This document shows positions 25,747 to 39,540 of a DNA stretch of 64,000 bases, piece by piece. Location: NCBI GenBank assembly GCA_949825025.1, contig OX463779.1, positions 43,656,249 to 43,720,248 on the forward strand, given 5' to 3'. The notes below the pieces were generated by a model. It did no database searches and was not told where the DNA came from. It saw only the letters and a program-made list of their open reading frames with translations. Source of the stretch: Siphlonurus alternatus (lineage: Eukaryota > Arthropoda > Insecta > Ephemeroptera > Siphlonuridae). Position 1 is the first letter of the stretch, and each line of letters opens with the position of its first letter. The position numbers were made by a program, and so were the translations under genes.

Positions 25747-27692
25747 GGCTACGATTTTGTTTTGGTTTGCGATTTTTTAAAGTTCCTGCCCTATAATATA
25801 TAGATATAATAAAAAATACAAATCATATTGTATTACTTTGTCATAAAATATGAGATCTTAATTTTTTCAACTTGCAAAAATTTTGCTCGCTACGCTTGCA
25901 ATTTTTCTTTATTTCTGTGATTGTTTTAAGTTTTTACATGAATTTGAGCTGGTCCAAAAAAAAAATGTTTATATGCTAGCTTTGCTTTATAAATAATAAT
26001 TAACATAATAACTGCCAAGTGTAAAAAAAGAAAATATTGTTTTTAGCAAGTATCACAGATAATAAATTATATATATAAAATCCAAAACATCTATAGGTCC
26101 TTCATGTATTATATTTGTCTTCAAAAATTATGTTATATAAATGCATGAGCCTTTTTTTCCTTTCCTCATGTATGTTAGAAAAAAGAAAAAAGGGCTGGAA
26201 CTTTTTAAAAATGACCTGGAAAAAAAAAACTGGAAAACTCGATCATGGAATTTCATTTGTGAATATTGCTATACACCCTGCGGCCACTTAATTTATTTAT
26301 TAAAACATGCTGTTAATTAAGCATGGATATAATTATACAATTACCATAATTCATGTTAATTTAAGTATAGAGCATAATTTAAAGGTTATAATATATAATC
26401 CGACGAAATGATTATATACTGTATATCGTATATTATTACATTACAGTTTACAGTACGTACATATTATTATTATTGAGCATTGAGCTAAAAATAAGTTTCC
26501 AAAAATTATAACAAAATTGCCACAAGAGCATCAGGCGCATTTTATCAGTATGCGGTTTCACTAACTTCCTTGATCTATAAATATTATCGGCGATTTCTGA
26601 TTTCCTCACTTTCGTGGCGCCAAAAGTTGATTCAATTTTAAATCATTTCTTCCTCCGCCCACTTCGCCGGAAAGAACTTCTTATTTCGGTCTGCCCCGAG
26701 CGAGATGCGCCCAATTATCAGGGAGCCAGTATGTCGGGAAGCGAGGCGGCGTCTTCAAGGAAATTTAACACGATTTCCTCTACACTGGAATTTGGCCGGA
26801 TGAGTATCGATCATGTATCATAATTAAATGATTTATACGTAAATAAAAATACCTATACATCATGTTATTAATTTTTAGATGCTGCAAAACCTATATTGAA
26901 AGTTGCATTACGCGCGTAATTACAATTTTATTATATAATTAAAAATGTAATAAAATATAACCGAATATTATAAATATATATTATCATGATAATATATGCA
27001 TTTATGTGTTAACTCCCTTTCTCTCTGAATTGCATCGGGGTGTATTCCTTTTGCCATGCACGAATAAAAATGTTATAAAAATGTACGTAACAGTTATTGT
27101 AACATAATTTTTTGTAAACCAGTATGCTTTAATTGCCAGAGTAAAATTAGTCCCTCGAATCTTGCTTCCTAAAATATTTATGAATTTTGTTCCTTCCTGA
27201 TGCATCTGATGATCTATAATTATTTCAAAATTAATATATTGTTGCAAGGAGCAGCCAAAATGATAAGTTTATTCATTTTAGCCTGAAGTCCCTGAAGATA
27301 TAGAGTGTATGCAACTGTTTGCGCACAGGTCACTATAATAGGCTGCAGTATGACGCATCATAAAAAAAAAATATCAATACAATTTCGAAATATTTTTTTA
27401 TCGATGTTTTTTCGTTTGCGTATTATGCGTGCATGTGCATATTGCACTATAGTATAATATTTAATATATTCCATGCATGCATGATTAATATAATAAAATG
27501 ATTTATATAAATCTATACAGCATATATATAAGATCCAATGAAAGGGAAAATTAAGCATATAATATACCTTCATTAATTAAATTTAATTGAAACAAAACAC
27601 ATGCGCAGATAATAAAAATTATTTAAAAAACGTTTTTTTTATACATTTTATGGCATCTTATATATTTTTGCATTTTACTAATATATTATATA
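25747..27692. other. AT-rich intergenic sequence
   Basis: No gene is recognised. The small GC-richer patch at about 26610-26790 has an open frame of 69 codons without recognisable domains and is not supported as coding. Confidence 0.55.
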
Positions 27693-27739
27693 GATACGAT
27701 CAAGATCCCTTTACTTAGTAAAGGGATCTTGGATACGAT
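27693..27739. repeat. 31-bp palindrome with flanking 8-bp direct repeats
   Basis: Perfect 15-bp inverted arms (CAAGATCCCTTTACT and its complement, 27701-27715 and 27717-27731) enclose one base. The palindrome is bounded exactly by GATACGAT at 27693-27700 and 27732-27739. An 8-bp duplication is the hAT hallmark, so this looks like two terminal inverted repeats left after loss of the interior. Confidence 0.75.
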
Positions 27740-28361
27740 TATCTTTCGGCTCTTGTACCTTTTCAAATTCAAGCTAAAAATACTAGAGCTATTAGCTCTG
27801 TAATAAAATATATAAGATTCAGTGAGGTAAAAGAAAATCACTGGGAAGAATTAATTTATGCAGAATCATTTACACGAACATTTCATCATAAAAAAGTTAT
27901 GAAAATCTCTGCATGAGGGCTACCATGCAAGACAGTCGTGTGTCGTGTTTTATATCGTCCATTATTATAACAAAAATATTTCAGAGCTTTTAATTAATTT
28001 ACGAGGTCGTCTGGAGATCGAAGCTCTGACAATTTTGGTAAAATTTCATATTTAAAGACGCAAAGGCCTCCTCTGATGCATGGTCTCTTGATATACAATA
28101 CAGCTAGTAAAATATATTATTATATAATATCATCGTATATCGATCGATGAGTTGCTTGAGTTGCATCAAAAATGTACTCACAAAAAATGCAGCCGCTCAG
28201 AATTATAATAATGCAAGGTATTTTTTATATTTATTATATTATTTATTTATTTATATTATTTATTATTTTTTTTTATTATTAAGTTGACTCGTTAACTTTA
28301 CGCGACAAGGTCATTGATAAAATTTGCAGATATAATAGACGACCGCTAATAGTGCAGCTGA

Positions 28362-28460
28362 CAGCTGTGTTTCCCCGTGAAAGTAGGCAACCATCATTGA
28401 CTGATTTTCCCCCTGCGGCGGTCAATGCTGGCTGCCTATCTTCACGGCGAAATACAGCTG
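28362..28460. repeat. 99-bp hairpin with 40-bp near-continuous stem
   Basis: Arms 28362-28401 and 28421-28460 pair over 40 positions without gaps and with few mismatches or G-T pairs, around a 19-nt loop. Each arm starts CAGCTG outward. This size suits a pre-miRNA-like or hpRNA precursor, but a small MITE is equally possible. It lies about 0.9 kb upstream of the ZSWIM start. Confidence 0.65.
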
Positions 28461-28599
28461 CATGGATTTAGTCCAGTAACTATATTATAATATTATTATA
28501 ATATAGGGTTTACTGGAGTAAATACACTTTACATTATTGTATTTTATTATAATTTTGAAATCGTTGGTAAATAAAAAAATAATTCGATCATAAACTCTT

Positions 28600-30029
<1,430 letters not shown>

Positions 30030-30708
30030 TGATAATTATAATCAAATGTATTTTATGCGGTGACGTACATATATTCTGTACAGAGTATATAGGGGTGCAT
30101 ACAGCAGTAGAAGCTGGATCGATAGGCCCTGCCCGCAGCACTCTTACTGCATGCACCCTTCTCCACAGCAAACTATACACACACCCACATCCTGCTATGG
30201 CACACACACTATTGATAAGACTCAACTTAGATAAAGCATGAGCTGCTGTTACAAAAAAGTGATATAACAAGCTTATATTATTATATAGGGTGTAGTATGA
30301 CGCAGCCACGATATGATAAAATGTTTTAGAAGCGTCATTTTGTGACGTGATACAAGTTTATTATGATGTTGCAGAGAGACTATGTTTGTAAGTGAGATTC
30401 TATGACGTATATTATTATGATGATGTAAGAATATTTTACGATAATATTACATCTCGAGACACTACGAACGTTTCGTACACCTCCGTTCTGTTTGTAAACA
30501 CTGCATGTCACATAGTCTTTGTGGAGGTGTCGTTGTGAACGATTTGGGGTTGGTTACACTTGCCCAAATCTGCAGCTTTTTTCCTTTTGGAGCTGCAGCA
30601 CCAGCGAATCATATGGTTAAAAATACTAAAAATGTACGATCTGGCTACTTTAACATGGCTGGATTGGACATTTTTATTTGAATGGAGTGTACACCTCTGG
30701 ACAGGCGC

Positions 30709-30890
30709 GGATCCAGGAAAAAATTTCGGGGGGGGGGGGGGGAAAGATCTGAAAAATTTCGGAGGGGGCTGCTTCCATAAGGCCAATATTAAAAAAATTG
30801 GAGTGTGGAAAGTGCTTATATTGTCCATGTTAAATAAAAAATTTCGGGGGAAGGGGGGGGGGGGGGCTGCAACCTCCCAGAGAAAAAGAT
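30709..30890. repeat. hAT-like end with G-rich interior
   Basis: Starts ACAGGCGCGGATCCAGGAAA followed by repeated AAATTTCGGGGG blocks. CAGGSGCGGATCC-type ends are typical of some hAT-derived MITEs, from memory. The opposite end was not identified, so this may be a fragment. Confidence 0.5.
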
Positions 30891-31228
30891 TATAAATTTT
30901 CTGATTTCGTGAGAGGTATACGAAGAGAATTAGTCTAAATATAGAGATAGAAGTCTACCAAACTTTTAAAAACTGATTGCCAGCGTTCAGAACAGAGGTA
31001 ATTCATCATGCTGTCCTGAGGTGTACATATTATAGTCATGTGTTATTTTTTTGTACAACTTTAATTATATAATAGTTTCTATAAAAAAATAACCGTATTA
31101 TTTCGATATAAAAAAGTATAATATAAATAGCTTCGTAACTAACTAATACTTTTTGAAATTGTGTAACAAATTTTCCATTTAAATGTAAATATAAATTCTC
31201 GGTTGGGTTTAAGATAGGCTTTATCATT

Positions 31229-31497
31229 AATTAGACCGGCGGCTGGACTCGAAATTGCGCCTTGCGGTCGCTGTGATGAGAGGCTGGCGCCGGCCAGGCA
31301 GGCTCTTCTCCGCCCCCTCGGGCAGACCTCGAGCCCCTACCGTGGCGTTCTTCTTTTTGAGAATAGGCCGTAATCAGCCATACACCCAAGTACTCACGGT
31401 GTGGTGCGCGTACCATCGGTGCTGAGTCGGAGAGTGATTCCATCGCTAGATATCAATGAGTCGGAGAGTGATTCCATCGCTAGATATCAGTTAGACC
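31229..31497 (-). other. GC-rich insert with 71-codon open frame
   Basis: A sharply GC-rich block in AT-rich DNA, bounded by TTAGACC at both edges (31231-31237 and 31490-31496), which looks like a 7-bp target duplication. The minus strand has an uninterrupted frame 31443-31231. A 34-bp tandem duplication (31424-31490) overlaps its start. No domain is recognised. It could be a SINE, a retrocopy fragment or an unrecognised exon. Confidence 0.5.
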
Positions 31498-32329
31498 AGA
31501 AATTATCAAAATATATAGGACGAATCATGAAGTCCTCCCAACTTTGAAAAAAAAAAAAAAAAAAAAACGTTTGAAGAAAGAGGGATGGATCCAATGTATT
31601 TTTCCCTATATCGACCAATTCCTCGAGGGAGAAAAGAATGGGGGTGGGGTAAAAAAATGACCAAGTACCCATACACTAGTCTGCCCGTTTGCCAATACTG
31701 CGATAGGTACTCTTTCATAATTTCGTGATTGACAGCCAATGCTTGCAGAACTGTAATTGTAGCGTTGCCAAATTTTATGTGTAATTAATACCCTATAGCT
31801 GCACTGCAAGAATTACAACATTTGATAAGGTTCGCGATCCCTACTAATTATTGTTGACGAAGTTCAATTCTGAGACGACGATGTATAAATAATTGTTACG
31901 TTAACCCCCGCTGTGAGCAAACGTGCTTTTCGTATTTTCTGAAATTTAGGAGCACGTCAATCATTTGGCTTTCATGCAGCATTATCAATAAAAGTATATA
32001 TTATATAATAATATATTATATTTATTCCATCATCTCCATCAGATACATAATTATTCTGGGTTGCACTCATAACGAATTTCTCACTTTTAATTTAGTATTA
32101 AATTACAGCACAAATTTCTTACAAATTCTTTTAATTTTATGCTCTGTAGAACTGTAGTAAAAAGCATAATTATTATTACATTAATTAGTGTAATGTATTT
32201 TTTTTTTTTCATTGAAAATTACCTGTACTTTTCCTTATTGGATCATAAAAAAAATTGAGAATTCATTGATGATTTATGACATTTGTTTTTTTGACGTTCC
32301 TCGAAGTATTCTCCGCGATTCTTGTATAC

Positions 32330-32475
32330 AACATCGCTTGCTGGGTTGACGGCCGCCAAGCGAGCGCGCGATGCATTGTAGCGGGTCTCAGCTGGCAGCG
32401 GGGGGAGAGAGGGAAACCTTTGCTGGAGCCGCCGCCGCAACCACTTTCCCCTCCCGCGAGAACTGCCGTAGCAGC
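32330..32475. other. GC-rich, CpG-containing patch
   Basis: Short GC-rich island in AT-rich surroundings, with GCCGCCGCAACC and GCGCGCGA words. Function unknown; it could be an intronic regulatory element. No conserved coding frame was recognised. Confidence 0.4.
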
Positions 32476-33960
32476 AAGCTGCTCAAGTCTACATACATTT
32501 CTGTGAAATAATGCTTGTGTATGCAACTTGCAATACTGCAGAGCTCAATAAGTTGCTGTACTTTTTTGTATCAGGGGGTTTCAAGTTTTCTAATTAATAT
32601 TTTCTAATTAGTTATAGAATAAAGAATATGCGAAGTAATTATATACTGATTTCCAATTTCAGAATGAACAAGGAGAAAATTATGTCAGGTCATTTAAAAT
32701 AACAGTAATTATAATTTTATGTAGTACTTTCATTATTAAAAATGTAAAGTAATTAAGAAACAATATTATAATTTTGACCAGTATTGTACGTATATTTTTA
32801 CAATTTAAAGCTGATGCTTTTCAATTGTTAAGAGCAAGCGATTTTTGAGCTTGCGGATTTCAATGGCAAAAGAAAGAGAAACCTGAGAGAAGATGTGGAG
32901 CTAAGGCTGCTTTTGTAATTCGAATAAAGAGAACTACGCTCTTTTTACAAAAATGCTGGTTACGCCTTTTTCTATAGAAAAACGTTGCTGCTGTTATAGT
33001 CCCCTTTGGCGAGATACTTTTATTAAAGTTCGGCAAGTACAATACTTGCAGTGAACTACTGAGTTTTTAATTTTTTTTTCTTGCTTAAGTTTTTATAATA
33101 TTCGATCCATATCGCGATCGATCTTTAATTTTTTATTCCAAAGAAAATCACGTCATGCAATGAATATTTGCATTTAAATGAAGTGAAATTACGATAAGGT
33201 ATCAAAGCAATTATATTAATATTTGTGATGCAACGGAAATTTTATGATGCATAATAATACACTGCATGATAACTTGGTAACATAAATGCAGATTTTTTCA
33301 ATGCTGATGCATGCTGCTTTGTATAAAATCGTTTCAAAATAAGGTCCAAGGAATTTCATTTTTATAGAAAAATTACCAAAGTAAAATATGCATGTAAACC
33401 AAAAGCTGTATATTTATTTATTAAATTTATTTATTAAATAAATTTAATAAATATTTATTATTAGTTAATATTATAATATACACTATCACCGACCTGCGTG
33501 TGTTGAAAATAATTGTTAATTAAGTTGGTTTTGTGCTCATTGCTGTTGGGTCTGACTATATTATATGGTCTGACTATTGCTGCTGTGGTAAGCTGGCGAT
33601 GAGTCGAGCGTGTAGTGGGCGGTGGTACAGGAAGGACCAATTGAACCAACACAGCGCGTGAGAAAAATCTTTTACAGTGAGTTCGAAAACATTTCTTATC
33701 GAGACGCAGAGTGAGGTTTGAAATAAAATATAGACAGAAGTTCTCATTAGGGACATCGGAGACAGAGTGAGGTACCAGCAGTTCTTCAGTAAGAGACAGA
33801 GTGAAGTCCGAGCCACGAACCCAGGTCCTCGAGCAAACGTGAGAACGTGACGTTACGTTGTCTCTCAAAACAACAAAAATAATGATTTTCAAGCTTTTCT
33901 TTGTTGTGTTTGAAATTAAAACTAGTGTGATCACAATATTTTATGAATAACAAAGAAAGT

Positions 33961-34089
33961 ATGTACACTCGTCGCCTTGGAAAATTTTCCTTTGCAGCCT
34001 TGTTAATCACCATGCCTCGTAAGAATAATAGGGTACGGGAGGTTAACAAGGCTGCAAGTGGGAAATTTTCCAAGGCGAAGAGTGTACAT
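33961..34089. repeat. MITE family G copy 1
   Basis: 129-bp hairpin element. TGTACACTCGTCGCCTTGG at the left is mirrored by CCAAGGCGAAGAGTGTACA at the right; arms also share GGAAAATTTTCC and GCAGCCTTGTTAA. A second copy lies at 46169-46293. Confidence 0.83.
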
Positions 34090-35204
34090 TAATAAATATG
34101 TAACTCGTATACATGATGATATTAAGAAAGCATTGCGTACCTCAACATTTTATAACAAATTCATACAAATTCTATGCTGTATATTAGAATGGACCTTATG
34201 TCCTTGTACATAAAGCTCATACTTCACGGTTGAAAAGTCTCCTCGTCATTGTGCAGCAACAACAAGTTGGCTGCTGTTTGCAGAGCCTGTGTGTACTCTA
34301 CACCACCTGGACGCACTCAATCAACCCCCGTCTTAGCTGTACTGCTGTATTTTTTTGTGAGTGGAACCAGAGACCCACAAGTTTAGGACAAAATCTTCTT
34401 GTTGCTAACGGACGTATGGAATCAGGGTCGGACTGGGGTCAAAAGGCCTACTGAGCAATGAAAGGCGGGGGCCTCACACCATCGGGGGGTTTGGGGGGCG
34501 GAGCCCCCCAAGCAGCCCGCCGCAGGCGCGATTTTTTTCAAAAAAGGGGCGTGGCTCGCTTATCTTTTTTAATAAAAACAGTGTCTATAAACATCGCGAG
34601 ATTTCATATTATTTTTTGTGAAATTTTGGAATCTAAGGAGAAATTATTTGAAACCTTTTTTGGTGATAACACTGATAACGCGAGTCATATTTACTATATA
34701 TTTTTTTCTTTTACCCATTTTTTCTTTTTTTTAATTGTGGAGTTTTGCAAGTATAAAGTCCCAATTGTAACCTTATTGGAACATTTTTCTGTGTGTCTTT
34801 GGGTAAAAAAAAAAAAATGCACAACTAGGAAAATAACCTTATCAAATTATTGTGGAACATAAAATTATACCAAAATAAAATTCTAGTAATGTACCTGAAT
34901 ATGTAAATTTTTTTTTTTCAAAATTTGATTTTCAATAAGGATTACTACTCTTGGATTCACAAGTTAATTGAGTCACCTAACTTTGGAGTGTTAAATTGTA
35001 GCTCTGCAGGTTTCAATAAGCCCAGAATATTGTAAAAAAAAAATGCTGACACACAGCAAATTTATTTCTTAATTTTTAGTAGTAAAATTTTCATGTTTTT
35101 GAAACAAAAATTTAAATTTCTGTGATTTTTTTAACAGAACAACCTAGGATCCTTTCAATGGATTTTCATGACTTTCCCGATTTGCGTACGTGCATGGCAC
35201 TTAA

Positions 35205-35790
35205 AAATTCATATAAAATTAACAAAACATGTTATGACACTGAAATATTTAAAATAAACGAATGAAAATATTTACATTGCGATAAAAATGGTTGAATTGT
35301 CCTAATTTGAAAAATTAATTTTGAATTAAATAAAAAGTGAGAAGTGTATCTTTTCCATAGGGAAACTTTTTTCTGGAAAAACAATCATTGCATCCAACGC
35401 AAAATAATATTTGCCAACAAAAATATTTGCTGGGGATACATTTTTTATTCAAAGCTTCATCAATTTTAAAATAATTGTGTATAGTTTTAGCCAGCGTGGA
35501 ACAGTTAAACGATAAAAAAATTAATTAAAAATCAATCCAGCTTTTAATAAAAAATATATTGCCAGCAAAAATTGACGAATATTTTGTTACTTTGGATGTA
35601 ATGTTTGTTTTTCCGGAAAAATGTTTTTTCAGGGAGCAGATACATTTCTTACTTCTTATTTAATTATAAAATTTGAATAATTTGGGAAAATCAAACCTTT
35701 TTATCGCAATGCATTCACGTATTTTCATCCGTTTATTTTTTTTTATATATTTCAGTGACTTCAGAGTCATGTATTATGTGTATAGTTGTT
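35205..35790. repeat. Internal palindrome of the hAT element
   Basis: Imperfect inverted repeat centred near 35510. Matching pairs include TTGCGATAAAAA with TTTTTATCGCAA, and GGAAAAACAA with TTGTTTTTCC-like sequence. It may be a separate foldback element nested in the hAT copy. Confidence 0.65.
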
Positions 35791-36525
35791 TAACCGTGCT
35801 CGAAAATTAAATGACCGAATTCATTACAAATTATATTGCGGTATGTTAAAATCTCTCCAATTTTTATTTTCAGGTCAAAATTAGACTATTTTTTTTCCCC
35901 CATTTCCTAAAAAAAGTAGTTGTACTGCATTCTGGGCCGGATATGCAGAAGTGATTTGAGCATTAAATCATGCATGAATAGATAAAAAAAAAAAATGTAT
36001 AGAAAAAAAATAAGCAAGTGCTATACATCTTTTAGTCTTATAAATGAAGAAGACTACGAATTACGAAAACGAAGCTAGCGGAAGTTTTTGTAAAAAAAAA
36101 AAAAAAAAAGCTTGCAAAATTTAATCTATAATTTAGACATATTTTTAAAAATAAAATTTATGAGTTTTTGATTCAATAATACATGCACCTTTCCGGATTG
36201 ACGTTCCGGACCGTTCTGGCTTATTTTTATCACTATAATATTTGACATAAATATAATTATAAAAAGATGATGTGTACGTATTAAAAAATAAAATAAAACC
36301 TATATTATACTGCAACAGAATATGTTAATATTAAATTTGACTTATATTAGTGCAGGACCAAGGGACCTTCAGGGCTTTACGCATCTTGATTTAATTACTC
36401 TACATTATTTTTCCAAAATTATTTTCCTTCGTTTTTCTCACATCTTTTCCGATCGCGATGTATAAAAGGCCTTCTTGGTCATATGAAAGAGAATTACACA
36501 ATATTTTTTTAAATAAATTTAAGGA

Positions 36526-36648
36526 CCCTCGGCACGATTGGAGGCCCCTTAAAAATAATAAAGGTTATAGGTCCTCTAGTCATTAGAGGGCCTACCTTTT
36601 ATATTTTTGGGGGGCCTCCAACTGTGCCGAGGACCTTTATATTTTGTC
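36526..36648. repeat. Internal hairpin of the hAT element
   Basis: GGTCCTCTA and TAGAGGGCC flank a CTAG centre. The outer blocks GACCCTCGGCAC and GTGCCGAGGACC pair. About 120 bp in total. Confidence 0.7.
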
Positions 36649-37569
36649 ATGAAAGTTTTTATGTAATTGATGCCTTTTTTTCTTTTAAAAATTTCTGGCA
36701 CTTCAAAGTTGAAAATTCATAGTAAATAAATTGAAATGTATAAGAAGTAATTGATTATTATGAATATATAATAGTAATACCTATTAAATATAATAGCTAT
36801 ATAGTCAGTTCTTTGTAATGTGATTTAAGCCTCTTGTTTTACTCTACATCTTCAGAACACTGTCTACATGAAATCTTACATCGCTTCGCGATGTAGGGAG
36901 GGCCTACTTTACCTTAGGGGGGCCTACTTTTAACATTTTGGGGGCCTCCAACCGGGGGGGCCTACTGAGCAATCGCTCACCAACTCTTATGGCCAGTCCG
37001 AGCCTGTATGGAATTCCAGTTGCACAGCGCAGATATAAAGAACTGCCAGGAGTCTTTTTACAAAAAATTATAAGAGTTCTCAAATATAGTTTCTGTACTA
37101 TAACTATAAAGATTAGATATATATAATGCATGCATAAAATATCAGTATTTTTAGTGATAGTGGCGTTTGTTCTTATGAGACAAAAAATATCTTACATTGT
37201 GCGATGGAAAAAATTATTGTTTCTTATACGAAAATTTATTTACTTTACTTTGATTGCGAGTTCTTTTTGGAGGTCAATAATTATTATGATATTCACTTGA
37301 GGTGAAAATGAAATAGAAAAGGGTCAATTCACAAAAAAATTGGTATATATTGTCTATGTATAATTATATTTAGTGCTATAAATTTAATTAACAATTTAAG
37401 TCAGCAAATAAGTATAAGTAGTGTAAAGAAGAAATTCGTATTGAATGCATTTTTAAATAATTTAATTTTGTCGTATTCAATATCAAATCTCTACAATGTT
37501 TCTTATTTTACTCATCTATAAAATAAAAAATTCTGAGATTTGTAAGTTGAGATTTAAAATTTCCCAGCA

Positions 37570-37810
37570 TGGTTATCCACTGACAGAGGGCAGTCTCCTG
37601 CCACTAACAACCTTCCAGGCCGGGATCAGGCCATGTGTGGTGGAGGAGCGTCTTCACCCCCGCGGTGTCCTCCAAGCGGGAGGTTGCTCAACTGGCAACG
37701 TGGCCCCTCCAAGCAGCTGCAGCTACGTTGCCAGGCTGCACCCTTACTGCAAATATCGCTGCAACGTCTCCGAGGATCTTCTCGGACATTGCCATCACGG
37801 AATAATTGTC
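37570..37810. other. GC-rich patch, unassigned
   Basis: Short GC-rich sequence within AT-rich DNA, with open frames on the plus strand (for example 37496-37813) that lack recognisable domains. It could be a decayed transposon piece, a regulatory island or an exon of an unrecognised gene. Confidence 0.35.
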
Positions 37811-39394
37811 TGATATTTTCAGACTTACATTATAGATGATGGTTTATTTTGATGCACTCGACGAATTTGATCATTGCATGCCTACACATTGCGTATGAAT
37901 ATATAAGCATTTGTTTAATCAGGTGTTCGTATGATATGACATGTTTCCTTTAGTAAAATAAGGTAAACTATTAAGCCGATTTTGATAATCTTTGAAATAA
38001 AGTAGTTTCTATTAATTGTATATCGTGGATATGATGTGAATTATGTAACGAAAAAGGTATATACAGTTTTTCTTATGAGCTTTACATGTTATTCAACCTT
38101 TCATAGAATCCAATCATTATAGAATAAAGCTGAAATTTTCAATGGTCACAGAACTAATTCGAAATCAAGTTACTTTATGTAATTTCTTACAATTTCTGGG
38201 CTCAATACATTCACATTTACATATAAAAACTCGTTTTTTTTTTTGTTTTTTTTTTCATTTTATTTGACTTACGAATTTATAAAATTTCTTTCTAAACATT
38301 TTTTTGTTACTATATATACTTGAGAATACAATACTCATTTCCTATGCTGGTAGCTCCACACATGCAGCGACTCAAGGAGCAAGTTAGTACTGCACAGCTG
38401 CTACTTGTTACACGGTAGACCAGTCTGTTTGTAACCCTGAAGGGCTGATATTACATCAGACACAAGGCGGAGGATAAACCGGTTCTGAGTTCTCACATGA
38501 CTGGGCTAAAGTGTAAATTTGTAACGACCGTAGGAAGAGGAGGAGATTACCATCGCGATTAATTATGTATCTTAACTGTCGACATTAAATTCGGTGTCAG
38601 TTCGACATTTTTTTACGTATAATTAACAGTATAATTTTTTTTTAAGTATGTAATTATATGGAATTTCCAGATATATGAGATTTTTACTGTAACTTCATAT
38701 CACATAAAAAGATCTGTTTCCAGCTATCGTCTTGTCCGGTCATTTTGCAGCAAAGTCTGACGATATTTTTTTATTTAACCCAGGTGCTCATATACGGGGG
38801 GATTCGTTGCGCTCGTACATAAAAATACTTGCCTCGGGGTCCGTCATTGTTAGACTGGGATGTGCACCTCACTGCATGCATGCATGGACAGCTTTACTGT
38901 GGACCATAATGCTCAATTTATACAATTTATATATATACACTTCGAGATTGTAGAAATGTTACCTCACATTTATAATGTGAAATGAGCGCAAGTACACAAA
39001 AAGTATGATCGTAAGACGACGTTATATATAGCAAGATTGTAAAAGGACAAAAGGACGCATGTCAATTGCTAGCCAGATTGCAAAAGAGCACTTGTCCACC
39101 AGCTAGTAGCATAATCGTAACTCCATTCGAATAATAATGTTCGATCCGGCTATACTTAACATGTTTGTATCGGACATTTTTATTCGAATGGAGAGTACAT
39201 ATACATGCATGCCATGTCCACTATTATATAGCTGCATGGAAGCGAAATTGTATAAAGGTGTATGCTCTTTTTTAATTATATTGTATTTCTCACGTCTGCA
39301 TAGAATTATAGAATAAAATATTAACAAAGAGAGAAACAGGAATTACAGGAATTGTCTAAAGGTTTATATTAATAAGAAAATGAATACACAGGCC

Positions 39395-39540
39395 AAAACT
39401 TAGTTTTCGTCGTGCATATATAACTATAAGTTCGTGTACGTTCGGGTGTACTTCGGCTCGTGCTCTGCCAATGAGGTTCTTCGTTACAAACTCTCTACCA
39501 ATGACTGAGGACGTTGCAAACACGAAGAAAACTATTAATT
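39395..39540 (+). repeat. Dispersed repeat family E copy 1
   Basis: Shares GCCAATGAGGTTCTTCGTTAC and CCAATGACTGAGGACGTT, allowing small changes, with the inverted copy at 53860-53985 and the weaker copy at 61025-61125. It carries CCAAT-box-like words. Confidence 0.72.

Larger units (their letters stand above)
34423..37006. mobile_element. 2.6-kb hAT-type DNA transposon, non-coding
   Basis: Inverted ends are CAGGGTCGGACTGG on the left and the complement of CAGGCTCGGACTGG on the right. They are bounded by perfect 8-bp duplications TATGGAAT at 34415-34422 and 37007-37014. Subterminal GGCCTACTGAGCAAT occurs at both ends in the same orientation. No transposase ORF is present, only short frames, so it is non-autonomous. 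It contains two large internal palindromes. Confidence 0.88.

Noticed and set aside
32243..32526. Minus-strand frames over the GC-rich patch
   Set aside because: Short, overlapping in several frames, with no recognisable domain; explained by base composition.
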